Source: Pseudomonadota bacterium (lineage in GTDB: Bacteria; Pseudomonadota; Gammaproteobacteria; Burkholderiales; SG8-39). Taken from it: a stretch of DNA of 64,000 nucleotides. The notes beneath the pieces are model-generated. The model searched no databases, was not told the origin of the DNA, and saw only the letters and a list, made by a program, of their open reading frames with translations. Shown one piece after another: positions 27,312 through 36,083 of this stretch (its first letter is position 1; each line of letters starts with the position of its first letter). Both the position numbers and the translations under genes were made by a program. The stretch covers positions 1-64,000 of the forward strand of contig CANGMI010000007.1 of the NCBI GenBank assembly GCA_947455195.1, written 5' to 3'.

Positions 27312-28247
27312 TCAGAAGTTGATGCGCTCGCGCTCGACCACGACCGGGCGGCGCTGCACGTAGGTGTGCGTTGATCCGACGTACTCGCCCAGGATGCCGA
27401 TGAAGAGCAGGACGGCTCCCAGCATGAAGAAGAGAATGATCGCGATCGGGGCCAGACCGGCGGTGAAGTGATCCCACCAGATGAGTTTGGCCACGAAGAG
27501 CGCCACCGCGGCCAGCAGCGAAAGCCCACCGAACACGAAGCCCGCAAACGAGGCAAGGCGAAGCGGCACGAGCGAGTGGCTCACCACCCCGAGCATCGCG
27601 TTGTCGTACAGGCTGTAGAAGTTGTTCTTGGTGACGCCACGCAGTCGCCGCGGCTGCACGAAGGGCACCTTGCACACGGTGTGCCCCAGTTCGTCGATGA
27701 GGCCTCGAAAGTACGGGTACGGGTCGTTGATGGCCCGCACCTGATCGAGTACCGAGCGGTCGTAGAGGCCAAAGCCGGTGGTGTCGCGCGTGAGCGGCAC
27801 ATCGCTGATGCGATCGAGCACCCGGTAGTAGAGGCGCCGCAGCGCATGCGTCACGCGGCCCGCCTCGCTGGTGGGCTTGATCGCCATCACCACCTTGTAG
27901 CCTGACTCCCAGGCAGCGAGAAGCTGCGGAATGAGTTCGGGCGGATCCTGCAGGTCACCGGCCAGGTAGATGGTGGCCTCGCCCGTGGTCTGGATGATGC
28001 CCCAGTAGGGTGAGCGGACCGGGCCGAAGTTGCGCGTGTTGACGATGATCTTCAGGCGTCGGTCGTGCGCTGCAATCGCCTTCAGGCGCTCGACCGTGCG
28101 GTCGGTGGAGGCGTTGTCGATGAAGAGGTACTCGAAGTCGAACTGCGGCATCGTGGCCATCACCGCACAGACACGCTCGAAGAGCGGAACCACGTTGTCC
28201 TCCTCGTTGAACGAGGGCGAGATGATGCTGATGAACCGCTGTGTCAT
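27312..28247 (-). CDS. DPM1-like GT2 glycosyltransferase with C-terminal membrane anchors
   Basis: 311 residues. The GT2 domain (1-220) has the N-terminal SIISPSFNEEDNVVPLFERV and the donor and metal sites IDNASTDRT and LAGDLQDPPELI. Two C-terminal membrane spans (about 232-255 and 266-290) follow. This is the dolichyl-phosphate-mannose-synthase-like / GtrB/ArnC group, which makes undecaprenyl-phosphate-linked single sugars for periplasmic transfer. A GT-C partner is required; the membrane protein at 21361-23445 could be one (inference). Confidence 0.88.
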   Translation of the reverse strand: MTQRFISIISPSFNEEDNVVPLFERVCAVMATMPQFDFEYLFIDNASTDRTVERLKAIAAHDRRLKIIVNTRNFGPVRSPYWGIIQTTGEATIYLAGDLQDPPELIPQLLAAWESGYKVVMAIKPTSEAGRVTHALRRLYYRVLDRISDVPLTRDTTGFGLYDRSVLDQVRAINDPYPYFRGLIDELGHTVCKVPFVQPRRLRGVTKNNFYSLYDNAMLGVVSHSLVPLRLASFAGFVFGGLSLLAAVALFVAKLIWWDHFTAGLAPIAIILFFMLGAVLLFIGILGEYVGSTHTYVQRRPVVVERERINF

Positions 28248-28339
28248 GAGCGCAATCGGGCCGCACCACGATGGCTCGCAGCGCGCACTCCAGAGGAAGG
28301 TGCGGTGATATTAAGAGATATTTACGGGGCGTGGGGCAG

Positions 28340-28440
28340 GCCGCGTTCAGGCGGTATTCACGCCGCACCGGGGCCGCACCGGCGCCGCACCTGCGCTACC
28401 GTTGTACCGCACCTGCGCCGCATTCATGCCGCGCTTATGC
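28340..28440. repeat. short degenerate GCCGCACC repeat patch
   Basis: Between the GT2 gene and the WbpL-like gene the motif GCCGCACC or its variant CCGCACCTGCG occurs about five times in 100 bases (28354-28430). Copies are irregularly spaced and not perfect, so this looks like slipped simple sequence rather than a functional array. It may carry untranslated mRNA or a weak terminator of the minus-strand operon; no hairpin with a U-run was seen. Confidence 0.4.
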
Positions 28441-29508
28441 CGCGTGTTGCCGCCAGTGCCGGTCGATGAGGATGCCGGCCACCAGCAGCACGACCACGAC
28501 CGCCAACACCCCGCTCGCGAGTACCGCTGTGGGTGCGTAGCGCAGGCCGAGTGCCGCCAGGCTGCAGGCAAAGGTTGCCGCCGCATAGAGTCGGGCCACC
28601 TGGGCATGCGAGCAGCCCATCAGCACGAGGCGCTGGTAGGTGTGACTGCGATGCGCCTGCCAGATGCGCTCGCCGCGGGCCAGTCGGCGCAGCAGTGTCA
28701 CACTCGCATCGAGCACGAAGGGGGCAAACGCAAGGGGCATGAAGACGAGCGGCCACAACCCCTGCGCCCAACCCGCCACGCCGATGCTCGCGGCGAGAAA
28801 CCCGAGCGGAATCGAGCCGGTGTCCCCCATGAAGGCACGCGCCGGCGACCAGTTGAAGAGCAGAAAGGCGCTCGCCGCCCCGACGACTGCAGCACAGGCA
28901 AGGGTCGTGGCGAGGGCCTCGGCCTCCCAGGCGGCAAACCCGAGCGTTGCAAAACCGATGATCGTCACACTGCCCGCCAGGCCATCGGAGCCATCCATGA
29001 AGTTGTAGAGGTTGGTCATCCAGACCATGGCGAGGACCAGCAGTGCCCACAAGACCCAGGGGGGCATGAGGCTCGCGAGGGGTCCACCCGGCCCGAGGTG
29101 CAGCGTGCCCGGGGCGATGGCTGCAAGCGCCGCGCCCGCGCAGGCAAAGTGGGTGGCAAAGCGCACGCTCACCGGCAGACTGCGATGATCGTCGATGAAG
29201 CACACCACGACGAGAACCAGCGCAGCCGAGAGCAAGGTCGTGAGCGAACGCTCACTGTCGTTCCACGGCGGGTTCACGCCGGCGAACGGCGGCAGGAGCC
29301 AGGCCAGCGCAACGCCCGCCGCGATGGCAACTCCACCAATGCGGGCAATCGGGTGACTGTGCAGCGAGCGGTGGTTCGGCCGATCGATGGGTATCAGCGG
29401 GTGCTCGGTGCGGGTGAAGACCCACGCGCCCAACGCCGTGACGGCAAAGGCCACAAGGACCACGAGCGCGAGGTGAAGGCTCATCGACAGGGGCAGGGGT
29501 GCACTCAC
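28435..29508 (-). CDS. WbpL-like glycosyl-1-phosphate transferase
   Basis: 357 residues from GTG 29508 (ATG 29484 is an in-frame alternative). About ten membrane spans. The characteristic cytoplasmic motifs are present: DRPNHRSLHSHPIARIGGVA, FIDDHRSL, NLYNFMDGSDGLAGS, FMGDTGSIPLGF and HRSHTYQRLVLMG. These place it with WbpL/WecA polyprenyl-phosphate sugar-1-phosphate transferases. It follows a WbpV-like epimerase by 9 bp, the same gene pair that in Pseudomonas starts FucNAc- or QuiNAc-type repeat units. It is a second initiating enzyme beside the one at 19136. Confidence 0.88.
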   Translation of the reverse strand: MSAPLPLSMSLHLALVVLVAFAVTALGAWVFTRTEHPLIPIDRPNHRSLHSHPIARIGGVAIAAGVALAWLLPPFAGVNPPWNDSERSLTTLLSAALVLVVVCFIDDHRSLPVSVRFATHFACAGAALAAIAPGTLHLGPGGPLASLMPPWVLWALLVLAMVWMTNLYNFMDGSDGLAGSVTIIGFATLGFAAWEAEALATTLACAAVVGAASAFLLFNWSPARAFMGDTGSIPLGFLAASIGVAGWAQGLWPLVFMPLAFAPFVLDASVTLLRRLARGERIWQAHRSHTYQRLVLMGCSHAQVARLYAAATFACSLAALGLRYAPTAVLASGVLAVVVVLLVAGILIDRHWRQHAA

Positions 29509-29517
29509 ACGCCGAGT

Positions 29518-30549
29518 CTACCGCGCCCGTTGCGCCGCAGTCGCCGCTTGTCCCGCTGCTTGTGCTGCGACTTGTCCGTCACCGGGATACGCCCTGGCGC
29601 GCGCCGTCGCGAGCAAGCCCTCGCGCACCGTGAAGGGCGGGGCGAAGTTGAAGGCCTGACAGAAGCGATTCGAATCGATCTGGGCAGCGCTACTCAGGCG
29701 TTGCCAGGCAGCGCTGCGCCCGAGGGCCTTGAAGACGATGCGAAGCAGTGCCGCGCGCACGGGCCAGTTGCGAGCGGGAACGCCAAGCCCTTGTGCCAGC
29801 GTGGCGATGAGATCGGCCATGCCGATGCTGTCCGGATCGGCCAGCAGGTATTGCCGGAAGGGTGCGACCTCAGTCGTCGCCGGGGCGGTGCTGGTAACCA
29901 CTCGGGCGACTGCCGCCACCAGATTGCCCACATAGAGCAAGCTGCGCGGCGCTCGAAGGCTGCCCAGCGGCAGGGGCCGCCCTCGGTGAATCCAGCCCAT
30001 CAGTGTGGCCAGCCCGCCCTTGCCGCCAGGGCCGTACACCGCAGGGATGCGCAGTGCAATCACCTGCAGGGGGGTGGTGGCCAGCACGCCTTCGGCCGCA
30101 AGCTTGCTCGCGCCGTAGGGTTCATCGGGTGCGGTGGGCGTGGCGCCGTCGAGCCATGCGGGTGGGGTAGCGCCGTACACCCGGGTGGAACTCGCGAACA
30201 CGAAGCGTCGTACCCCGGCCGCGGCCGCCGCCTCGGCCAGAAGCCGGGTAGCGGTGACATTCGATCGCTCGTAACGCTGGGCGCCGGCAGGGCCGCCAGC
30301 GCCTGCGCGTGCCACCTGCGCGATGCCCGCCAGGTGCACGATGGCATCGACCCCCTGCAGTGCCGCCCGTGGCAGGCTGGCTGCGGCCAGATCGGGGTGC
30401 ACGATGAGTTCCAGCCGGTCGGCTGACAGGCCCGCTTCGGGCGCAGGCAGCGCCCGCACGACCGCCCGTACCGTGTGCCCCTCGGCCAGAAGACTCGCGC
30501 ACAGGGCACGACCGATGAAGCCGGTTGCGCCGGTCAGCAAGATGAGCAT
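29518..30549 (-). CDS. WbpV-like NAD-dependent sugar epimerase/reductase
   Basis: 343 residues from ATG 30549, chosen because the family's first strand MLILLTGATGFIGRAL starts there; the frame is open to 30720. Extended-SDR motifs include TGATGFIG (8-15), VHLAGIAQVAR, ASSTRVYG and Y-x3-K in DEPYGASKLAAE. The protein resembles WbpV/FnlB-like and UDP-hexose 4-epimerase/4-reductase enzymes, which supply UDP-QuiNAc or UDP-FucNAc to a WbpL-type transferase. The neighbour downstream is exactly such a transferase. The R/A/Q-rich C-terminal tail is probably disordered. Confidence 0.82.
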   Translation of the reverse strand: MLILLTGATGFIGRALCASLLAEGHTVRAVVRALPAPEAGLSADRLELIVHPDLAAASLPRAALQGVDAIVHLAGIAQVARAGAGGPAGAQRYERSNVTATRLLAEAAAAAGVRRFVFASSTRVYGATPPAWLDGATPTAPDEPYGASKLAAEGVLATTPLQVIALRIPAVYGPGGKGGLATLMGWIHRGRPLPLGSLRAPRSLLYVGNLVAAVARVVTSTAPATTEVAPFRQYLLADPDSIGMADLIATLAQGLGVPARNWPVRAALLRIVFKALGRSAAWQRLSSAAQIDSNRFCQAFNFAPPFTVREGLLATARARAYPGDGQVAAQAAGQAATAAQRAR

Positions 30550-30648
30550 GGAATGAGTAACTCTCGATGGCAGCAAATCGCGCCCGGGGGCGAGAGGATA
30601 GTACGGAGCAGCCCTGCCTGTCGCCCCGGCGGGGCAAGTGCGCCCCGA

Positions 30649-30657
30649 TGTTAAAAT
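30649..30657 (+). promoter_or_regulatory. candidate extended -10 promoter for the CDP-dideoxysugar operon
   Basis: TGTTAAAAT: a TGn extension followed by TAAAAT (five of six to consensus), 85 bases before the TTG start of rfbF in the divergent gap 30550-30741. No convincing -35 box is present, as expected for an extended -10. The surrounding sequence is strongly GC-rich, so the patch stands out. Confidence 0.45.
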
Positions 30658-30741
30658 GCGCCGCCTGTCGGGTGCGGTCCGCCGGACCGCCTGCCGGCGA
30701 GTTTCACGTACGAGCCTCACGCACGCTCAAGGGAGCCGCCT

Positions 30742-31515
30742 TTGAAGGCAGTCATTCTTGCCGGGGGCCTTGGCACACGCATTTCCGAGGAAACCCACCT
30801 CAAACCGAAGCCGATGGTCGAGATCGGCGGCAAACCCGTGCTCTGGCACATCATGAAGTCCTACTCCCACCACGGCATCAACGACTTCGTGATCTGCTGC
30901 GGCTACAAGGGCTATGTCATCAAGGAGTACTTTGCCAATTACTTCCTGCACATGTCCGACGTCACGTTCGACATGGCCCAGAACCGCATGGAAGTGCACC
31001 GTCAGCAGGCCGAACCCTGGCGCGTAACCCTGGTGGATACCGGCGAGAGCACCATGACCGGCGGGCGCCTGAAGCGCGTGGCCTCCTACCTCGCGGGGGA
31101 AGAAGCCTTCTGCTTTACCTACGGTGATGGTGTGTCCGATGTCGACATCACGGCACTGGTGGAATTCCATCGGCTCGAGGGGCGCCTCGCCACGGTAACG
31201 GCCACCCGGCCACCAGGCCGCTTCGGTGCGCTCGACATCGAGGGCGCGCGCGTGCGCCGCTTCAAGGAAAAGCCCGACGGTGACGGGGTCATGATCAACG
31301 GCGGATTTTTCGTGCTTTCGCCGCGAGTGATCGACCTCATCGACGGTGATGACACCGTCTGGGAGCGCGGCCCGCTTGAACAACTCTCCGCGCAGGGCGA
31401 ACTCGCCGCCTATGCCCACGAAGGCTTCTGGCAGCCGATGGATACCCTGCGTGACAAGGTGCTCCTCGAGGAGCTGTGGGCCTCGGGCCGCGCGCCCTGG
31501 AAGGCCTGGGCGTGA
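30742..31515 (+). CDS. rfbF: glucose-1-phosphate cytidylyltransferase
   Basis: 257 residues from TTG 30742, with a good ribosome site (AAGGGAG, 7-base spacing). It opens with the nucleotidyltransferase signature [18 protein letters not shown], with the lysines of HLKPKPM and the family-specific [35 protein letters not shown] holds the metal-binding aspartate, and [12 protein letters not shown] is the C-terminal signature. These identify RfbF/DdhA, which makes CDP-glucose from CTP and glucose-1-phosphate, the entry step to CDP-3,6-dideoxyhexoses. Coupled to rfbG by GTGA. Confidence 0.96.
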   Translation: MKAVILAGGLGTRISEETHLKPKPMVEIGGKPVLWHIMKSYSHHGINDFVICCGYKGYVIKEYFANYFLHMSDVTFDMAQNRMEVHRQQAEPWRVTLVDTGESTMTGGRLKRVASYLAGEEAFCFTYGDGVSDVDITALVEFHRLEGRLATVTATRPPGRFGALDIEGARVRRFKEKPDGDGVMINGGFFVLSPRVIDLIDGDDTVWERGPLEQLSAQGELAAYAHEGFWQPMDTLRDKVLLEELWASGRAPWKAWA

Positions 31516-32651
31516 GCAGCGCAACCATCGATCGGGCATTCTGGCGCGGACGTCGTGTCTTTCTGACCGGACACACCGGATTCAAGGGCAGCTGGATGTC
31601 GCTCTGGCTCCAGGCCCTGGGCGCGGAGCTTACCGGTTATGCCCTCGCGCCTGCTACCGACCCTTCGCTCTTCGTGCTCGCCCGGGTCGAGACGGGCATG
31701 CACTCGGTGACCGGCGATGTTCGCTCGCTCGATAGCCTGAAGGAGGCGCTTGTGGCGGCGCGGCCTGAAGTCGTCATCCACATGGCAGCGCAGCCCCTGG
31801 TGCGCGAGTCGTACCGCACCCCGGTCGAGACCTTTGCCACCAATGTGATGGGCACCGTGCATCTGCTGGAGGCAGTGCGCCATACCCCGGGCGTACGCTC
31901 GGTGGTGGTGGTCACCACCGACAAGTGCTACCAGAATCGCGAATGGGTCTGGCCCTACCGCGAGGATGATCCGATGGGCGGACACGACCCGTACAGCGCC
32001 AGCAAGGGCTGTGCCGAACTGGTCACCGCCGCCTGGCGCGCATCGTTCTTCGAGCCGGCTGCGACATCAGCCGCGCCCGCGGGTGCTGACGGGAGCACGA
32101 ACGCGCGCATGGCACCCGCCGTGGCCACCGCACGCGCGGGCAACGTGATCGGCGGGGGTGACTGGTCGCCGGATCGCCTGGTGCCCGACATCCTCGCGGC
32201 GTTTGCGGCGGGCCGTCCGGTGGCCATCCGCAACCCGCAGGCCACCCGACCCTGGCAGCACGTGCTGGAGCCGGTGGGTGGGTATCTGTTGCTGGCCGAG
32301 CGACTCTTTCACGCCCCCGCGGCGCATGCCCAGGCCTGGAACTTCGGGCCCGAACCGCGTGACGTTCGTCCGGTGCGGGCCATTGTCGACCGGATGGCCG
32401 CCCTGTGGGGCGAGGGCGCCCGCGCGGTCATCGATGCGGGCGATCACCCGCACGAGGCATCGCTGCTTGCGCTCGACATTGCCAAGGCCCGCCATGCCCT
32501 CGGGTGGCAACCGCGTCTCGGGCTCGATCGAGCCTTGGGCCTCACCGTCGACTGGGCGCGAGCCCATGCCCGCGGCGAGGACCTGCGCGCCATCACACTG
32601 GCCCAGATCGAGGCCTACCTCCACTTGCCCTCCACGGACACTGCCTCATGA
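31512..32651 (+). CDS. rfbG: CDP-glucose 4,6-dehydratase
   Basis: 379 residues from GTG 31512, overlapping the rfbF stop. Key features: [19 protein letters not shown] (the RfbG-specific nucleotide site), [28 protein letters not shown], and Y-x3-K in [19 protein letters not shown] and [14 protein letters not shown] are also diagnostic. It converts CDP-glucose to CDP-4-keto-6-deoxyglucose. A short A/G/T insert (about 185-200) follows the catalytic lysine. Coupled to rfbH by ATGA, so stoichiometric production is likely. Confidence 0.96.
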   Translation: MSSATIDRAFWRGRRVFLTGHTGFKGSWMSLWLQALGAELTGYALAPATDPSLFVLARVETGMHSVTGDVRSLDSLKEALVAARPEVVIHMAAQPLVRESYRTPVETFATNVMGTVHLLEAVRHTPGVRSVVVVTTDKCYQNREWVWPYREDDPMGGHDPYSASKGCAELVTAAWRASFFEPAATSAAPAGADGSTNARMAPAVATARAGNVIGGGDWSPDRLVPDILAAFAAGRPVAIRNPQATRPWQHVLEPVGGYLLLAERLFHAPAAHAQAWNFGPEPRDVRPVRAIVDRMAALWGEGARAVIDAGDHPHEASLLALDIAKARHALGWQPRLGLDRALGLTVDWARAHARGEDLRAITLAQIEAYLHLPSTDTAS

Positions 32652-33985
32652 CATCCCCCACCCCCGATGCCGGCCGCGCCGACCAGATCCGTGCGCAGAT
32701 CCAGACGCTGGTCGAGGAGTACGCGCGCGTTGCCTTTCCGGCCCGTGCCTTCGTGCCGGGCGAAACCGTGATACCGCCCTCAGGCAAGGTCATCGGTGCC
32801 CCCGAGATCGGCGCCATGGTCGATGCATCGCTCGATGGCTGGTTGACCACCGGTCGGTTCAACGAGGCCTTCCAGACCCGGCTGGCTGAATTCATCGGGG
32901 TGCGGCATCTGCTCACCGTGAATTCGGGTTCGTCGGCCAACCTGGTGGCGTTTTCCACCCTCACCTCCCCGAAGCTGGGCGATCGTGCCATCCGCCGGGG
33001 CGACGAGGTGATCGGCGTTGCCGCCGGATTCCCGACCACGGTGAATCCGATCGTGCAGTTCGGTGCCATTCCGGTGTTTGTCGATGTCGATCCGGTGACC
33101 CACAACATCGATGTGGACAAGATCGAGGCAGCCATCTCGCCGCGCACCCGGGCGGTGATGCTCGCGCATTCCCTGGGCAACCCGTTCGACATCGATGCGG
33201 TGACGGCGCTCTGTCGCAAGCACGGCCTGTGGCTCATCGAGGATTGCTGCGATGCGCTCGGGAGCACCTGGCACGGACGCCACGTGGGTACCTTTGGCGA
33301 CATCGGCACCCTCAGCTTCTATCCGGCCCATCACATCACGATGGGCGAGGGCGGGGCGGTGTTCACCAACAACCCCGAACTGAAGATGATTGCCGAGAGT
33401 TTTCGCGACTGGGGTCGCGACTGCTACTGCCCGGGTGGGCGCGACAACACCTGCGGTCAGCGCTTTTGCTGGAAGCTCGGCGATCTGCCCTACGGCTACG
33501 ATCACAAGTACACCTACAGCCATATCGGCTACAACCTCAAGATCACCGACATGCAGGCGGCCTGCGCGCTGGCCCAGCTCGACCGACTGCCCGATTTCAT
33601 CCGTGCGCGGCGCGAGAACTTTGCCTTCCTGCACGAGCGGCTGCAGTCCTGCGTGCCGCTCATCCACCTGCCGCAGGCCACCGCGGGCAGTGATCCGTCG
33701 TGGTTCGGCTTTCCGATCACGCTCGCCGATGACTGTCCGGTGTCGCGCGTCGATCTCCTCACCTATCTCGATCAGAACAAGGTCGGCACGCGTCTACTCT
33801 TTGCCGGCAATCTGGTTCGTCAGCCCTCGATGGCCGGCGTCGAGTACCGGGTGAGCGGCGACCTGCGACACACCGACAAGATCATGAACGATACCTTCTG
33901 GATCGGGCTCTACCCGGGACTCACGCGCGAGATGCTCGAGTTTGCTGCCTCGAAGATCGAGGCTTTTCTCGGGGTGGGCTTCTGA
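32648..33985 (+). CDS. rfbH: CDP-4-keto-6-deoxyglucose 3-dehydrase (PMP and [2Fe-2S] enzyme)
   Basis: 445 residues from ATG 32648. It is an aminotransferase-fold enzyme in which the usual PLP lysine is replaced by histidine: [13 protein letters not shown], with H228 at the lysine position, the hallmark of E1/RfbH. The [2Fe-2S] ligands fit C-x57-C-x1-C-x7-C exactly (C201, C259, C261, C269). With an NADH reductase (E3, RfbI/DdhD) it removes the 3-hydroxyl to give CDP-4-keto-3,6-dideoxyglucose. No RfbI-like reductase gene is visible in the window, so the electron donor must lie elsewhere. The product is the branch point for paratose, abequose, tyvelose, ascarylose and yersiniose. Confidence 0.96.
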   Translation: MTSPTPDAGRADQIRAQIQTLVEEYARVAFPARAFVPGETVIPPSGKVIGAPEIGAMVDASLDGWLTTGRFNEAFQTRLAEFIGVRHLLTVNSGSSANLVAFSTLTSPKLGDRAIRRGDEVIGVAAGFPTTVNPIVQFGAIPVFVDVDPVTHNIDVDKIEAAISPRTRAVMLAHSLGNPFDIDAVTALCRKHGLWLIEDCCDALGSTWHGRHVGTFGDIGTLSFYPAHHITMGEGGAVFTNNPELKMIAESFRDWGRDCYCPGGRDNTCGQRFCWKLGDLPYGYDHKYTYSHIGYNLKITDMQAACALAQLDRLPDFIRARRENFAFLHERLQSCVPLIHLPQATAGSDPSWFGFPITLADDCPVSRVDLLTYLDQNKVGTRLLFAGNLVRQPSMAGVEYRVSGDLRHTDKIMNDTFWIGLYPGLTREMLEFAASKIEAFLGVGF

Positions 33986-34058
33986 GCAGGGCGAGTGCGC
34001 CGGGTCGCCCGCCCACGGGAGACGGGTGCAGGGCCCGCAAGCACGCCAGGGCCGCGCC

Positions 34059-35045
34059 ATGAGCACCCCGGACATCGACCGGACGCTCCTTGTCATCGGC
34101 GGTTCGGGCTTCTTCGGCAAGTCGATTCTCGATGCCTCGCGACGCGGACTGCTCGACCCCTGGTCGATCGGGCATGTCATCGTGATGGCCCGCAGCGCCT
34201 CGCACCTTCGCGTCACTCACCCGGCGCTCGTGACGCCCCGGCCCGGCTGCACCCTCGAACTCCTCGATGCCGACATTGCCCGGGTCGATACGCTGCCCGA
34301 GGCCCGCTTCGTGATTCATGCGGCGGCCTCGGCCGATGCCAGCCGCTATCTCGCAGCGCCGGTGGCCGAGCGCGACAACATTCTGGGTGCAGCCTCGAAC
34401 TACGCCCGGCTGGCCGCGCGGTTCCACCGCACGAGTCGGGTGGTGTTCTGCAGTTCGGGTGCGGTGTATGGCCAGCAGCCGTCCACGCTCGCTGCCCTGC
34501 CCGAGACCTTTGCCGCCTTGCCGATTGATGCGATGCCGGAGGCCAAACGACCCTACGCGGCGGCCAAGCGCGATGCCGAGGCCATCTTCCAGACCCTCGG
34601 CGCTGCAGGCCTTGCCGTGTCGATCGCGCGATGCTTTGCCTTTGTGGGGCCGCATCTGCCGCGCGACCGGCACTTTGCCATTGGCAACTTCCTCGAAGAT
34701 GCGCTGCAAGGTCGCCCGGTGCGGGTGCTTGCCACGCATCCGGTGTGGCGCAGCTACCAGCATGCCGATGACCTCGTGCGCTGGCTGATGACGATCTGCG
34801 CGGCCGCGTCGCCTGCCTGCCCGACATTCAATGTCGGCTCGGGCGAAGCGTACCTGGTGGGCGATGTCGCGCGCCGCGTGGCGCAGGCTGCCGGGGTCGA
34901 GGCCGAGGTGCCGGCGCTCATCGATGCCCCGGTCGACCGCTACGTGCCCTCGGTGGCGCGGGCGCGCGAGCAACTGGGCCTGCGCTGCGAGTTGTCGCTC
35001 GATGAGGCGATCGCGGCAACCCTCCTGTCGCTGCGGGTTGCCTGA
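34059..35045 (+). CDS. extended SDR (NAD-dependent epimerase/reductase), probably acting on the CDP-dideoxysugar
   Basis: 328 residues from ATG 34059. Rossmann motif is LLVIGGSGFFGKSIL (10-24); the active site has CSSGAVYGQ and, after a longer than usual loop, Y-x3-K in KRPYAAAKRDAEA. FAFVGPHLPRDRHFAIGNFLEDAL and SYQHADDLVRWLM are typical of the dTDP/CDP-sugar reductase-epimerase group. Its place between rfbH and a transketolase suggests reduction of C4 or of a branch-chain keto group, as YerF and Prt do, but the substrate cannot be read. It is 73 bp downstream of rfbH with no separate promoter seen. Confidence 0.78.
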   Translation: MSTPDIDRTLLVIGGSGFFGKSILDASRRGLLDPWSIGHVIVMARSASHLRVTHPALVTPRPGCTLELLDADIARVDTLPEARFVIHAAASADASRYLAAPVAERDNILGAASNYARLAARFHRTSRVVFCSSGAVYGQQPSTLAALPETFAALPIDAMPEAKRPYAAAKRDAEAIFQTLGAAGLAVSIARCFAFVGPHLPRDRHFAIGNFLEDALQGRPVRVLATHPVWRSYQHADDLVRWLMTICAAASPACPTFNVGSGEAYLVGDVARRVAQAAGVEAEVPALIDAPVDRYVPSVARAREQLGLRCELSLDEAIAATLLSLRVA

Positions 35046-35207
35046 GGCCCATGCGGCGAGCAAGACCGCCGGATCGACTGATTTCGTAATGAATCGGTCT
35101 CGAGGGGCGAGGCACACTCGGTCTGAACCGGCGAGAGCCGCGCCAGCGCGCGGACGGTGAAGCGCTGCAGGCGCGCCGGGCAGCGTTCCGTGGAGTGCAA
35201 TCGTTCG

Positions 35208-36083
35208 ATGATCACCCGTGCGACCTCGCAAGACCGGGCTCGTCCCGACCGGCGCTTCGAGCCGGCACGAATGCGTCGTACCGTGCTCGAGATGGCCTGG
35301 GCTGGATCGGCGGTGCATGTTGCGTCGGCGTTTTCCATCGTCGAACTCCTCACCACGCTCTACCGCAGTCACCTGCGCTATCCCGACAACGATTCACGAT
35401 CGCCCGAGCGGGATTTCCTCGTGCTGAGCAAGGGGCATGGCGTGATGGCGCAGTACGCTTGTCTGCTCGAGATGGGTTGGCTGGATGAGTCCCATATTCG
35501 AGCCTATTTCAGCGAGGGGAGCCTGCTGTTCGGCCTGTCCGATTCGCGCGTGCCGGGCCTCGAGGTTTCCTCCGGATCGCTCGGACACGGGTTCCCGGTA
35601 GGGGTCGGCATTGCGATGGGTGTGCAGCGCAAGGGTACCGATCAGCGGGTCTATGCGATTCTGGGTGACGGCGAACTCGACGAGGGTGCCATCTGGGAGG
35701 GGGTGATGGTTGCCGCGCATCACCGGATGGACAAGCTGATGCTCATCGTCGATCAGAACGGCTTTCAGGCTATGGGGCGTACCGAGGAGGTCCTTGCGCT
35801 GGGTGACCTCGAGGGGCGCTTTGCGAGTTTCGGATTCGAGACGCTCGCGGTCGATGGTCATGACGAGACGGCCATCGACAGGGCTATCGGCCAACTCTGG
35901 GCCACCGGTGCTGGCAAGCCCAAGGCGCTGGTCGCGCGCACGATCAAGGGCAAGGGCGTACCGTTCATGGAGTCTGACAACCGCTGGCACTACCAGCGCC
36001 TGACTGCCGAGACCTACGCCGCGGCCCTTGCAGCGCTGGGGTTCGATGCAGCGGGCATTGCCGCAGGCGATGCCACGCGATGA
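35208..36083 (+). CDS. transketolase N-terminal subunit (split transketolase)
   Basis: 291 residues from ATG 35208 (GTG 35157 is an alternative). It holds the diphosphate-binding half: SAFSIVELLTTLYRSHLRYP, FLVLSKGHGVMAQYA, GSLGHGFPVGVGIAMG and the ThDP motif GDGELDEGAIWEGVMVAAHHRMDKLMLIVDQN. TIKGKGVPFME follows. A free-standing N half with the C half in the next gene is typical of specialised sugar-pathway or archaeal-type transketolases; full-length TktA is about 660 residues. It would move a two-carbon ketol unit. The next gene starts within its stop (ATGA), giving an equal ratio. Confidence 0.92.
   Translation: MITRATSQDRARPDRRFEPARMRRTVLEMAWAGSAVHVASAFSIVELLTTLYRSHLRYPDNDSRSPERDFLVLSKGHGVMAQYACLLEMGWLDESHIRAYFSEGSLLFGLSDSRVPGLEVSSGSLGHGFPVGVGIAMGVQRKGTDQRVYAILGDGELDEGAIWEGVMVAAHHRMDKLMLIVDQNGFQAMGRTEEVLALGDLEGRFASFGFETLAVDGHDETAIDRAIGQLWATGAGKPKALVARTIKGKGVPFMESDNRWHYQRLTAETYAAALAALGFDAAGIAAGDATR

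Noticed and set aside
28402-30426. 674-codon plus-strand open frame
   Set aside because: Antisense to the WbpL-like and WbpV-like genes; it has an R/G/H-rich composition and no domain.
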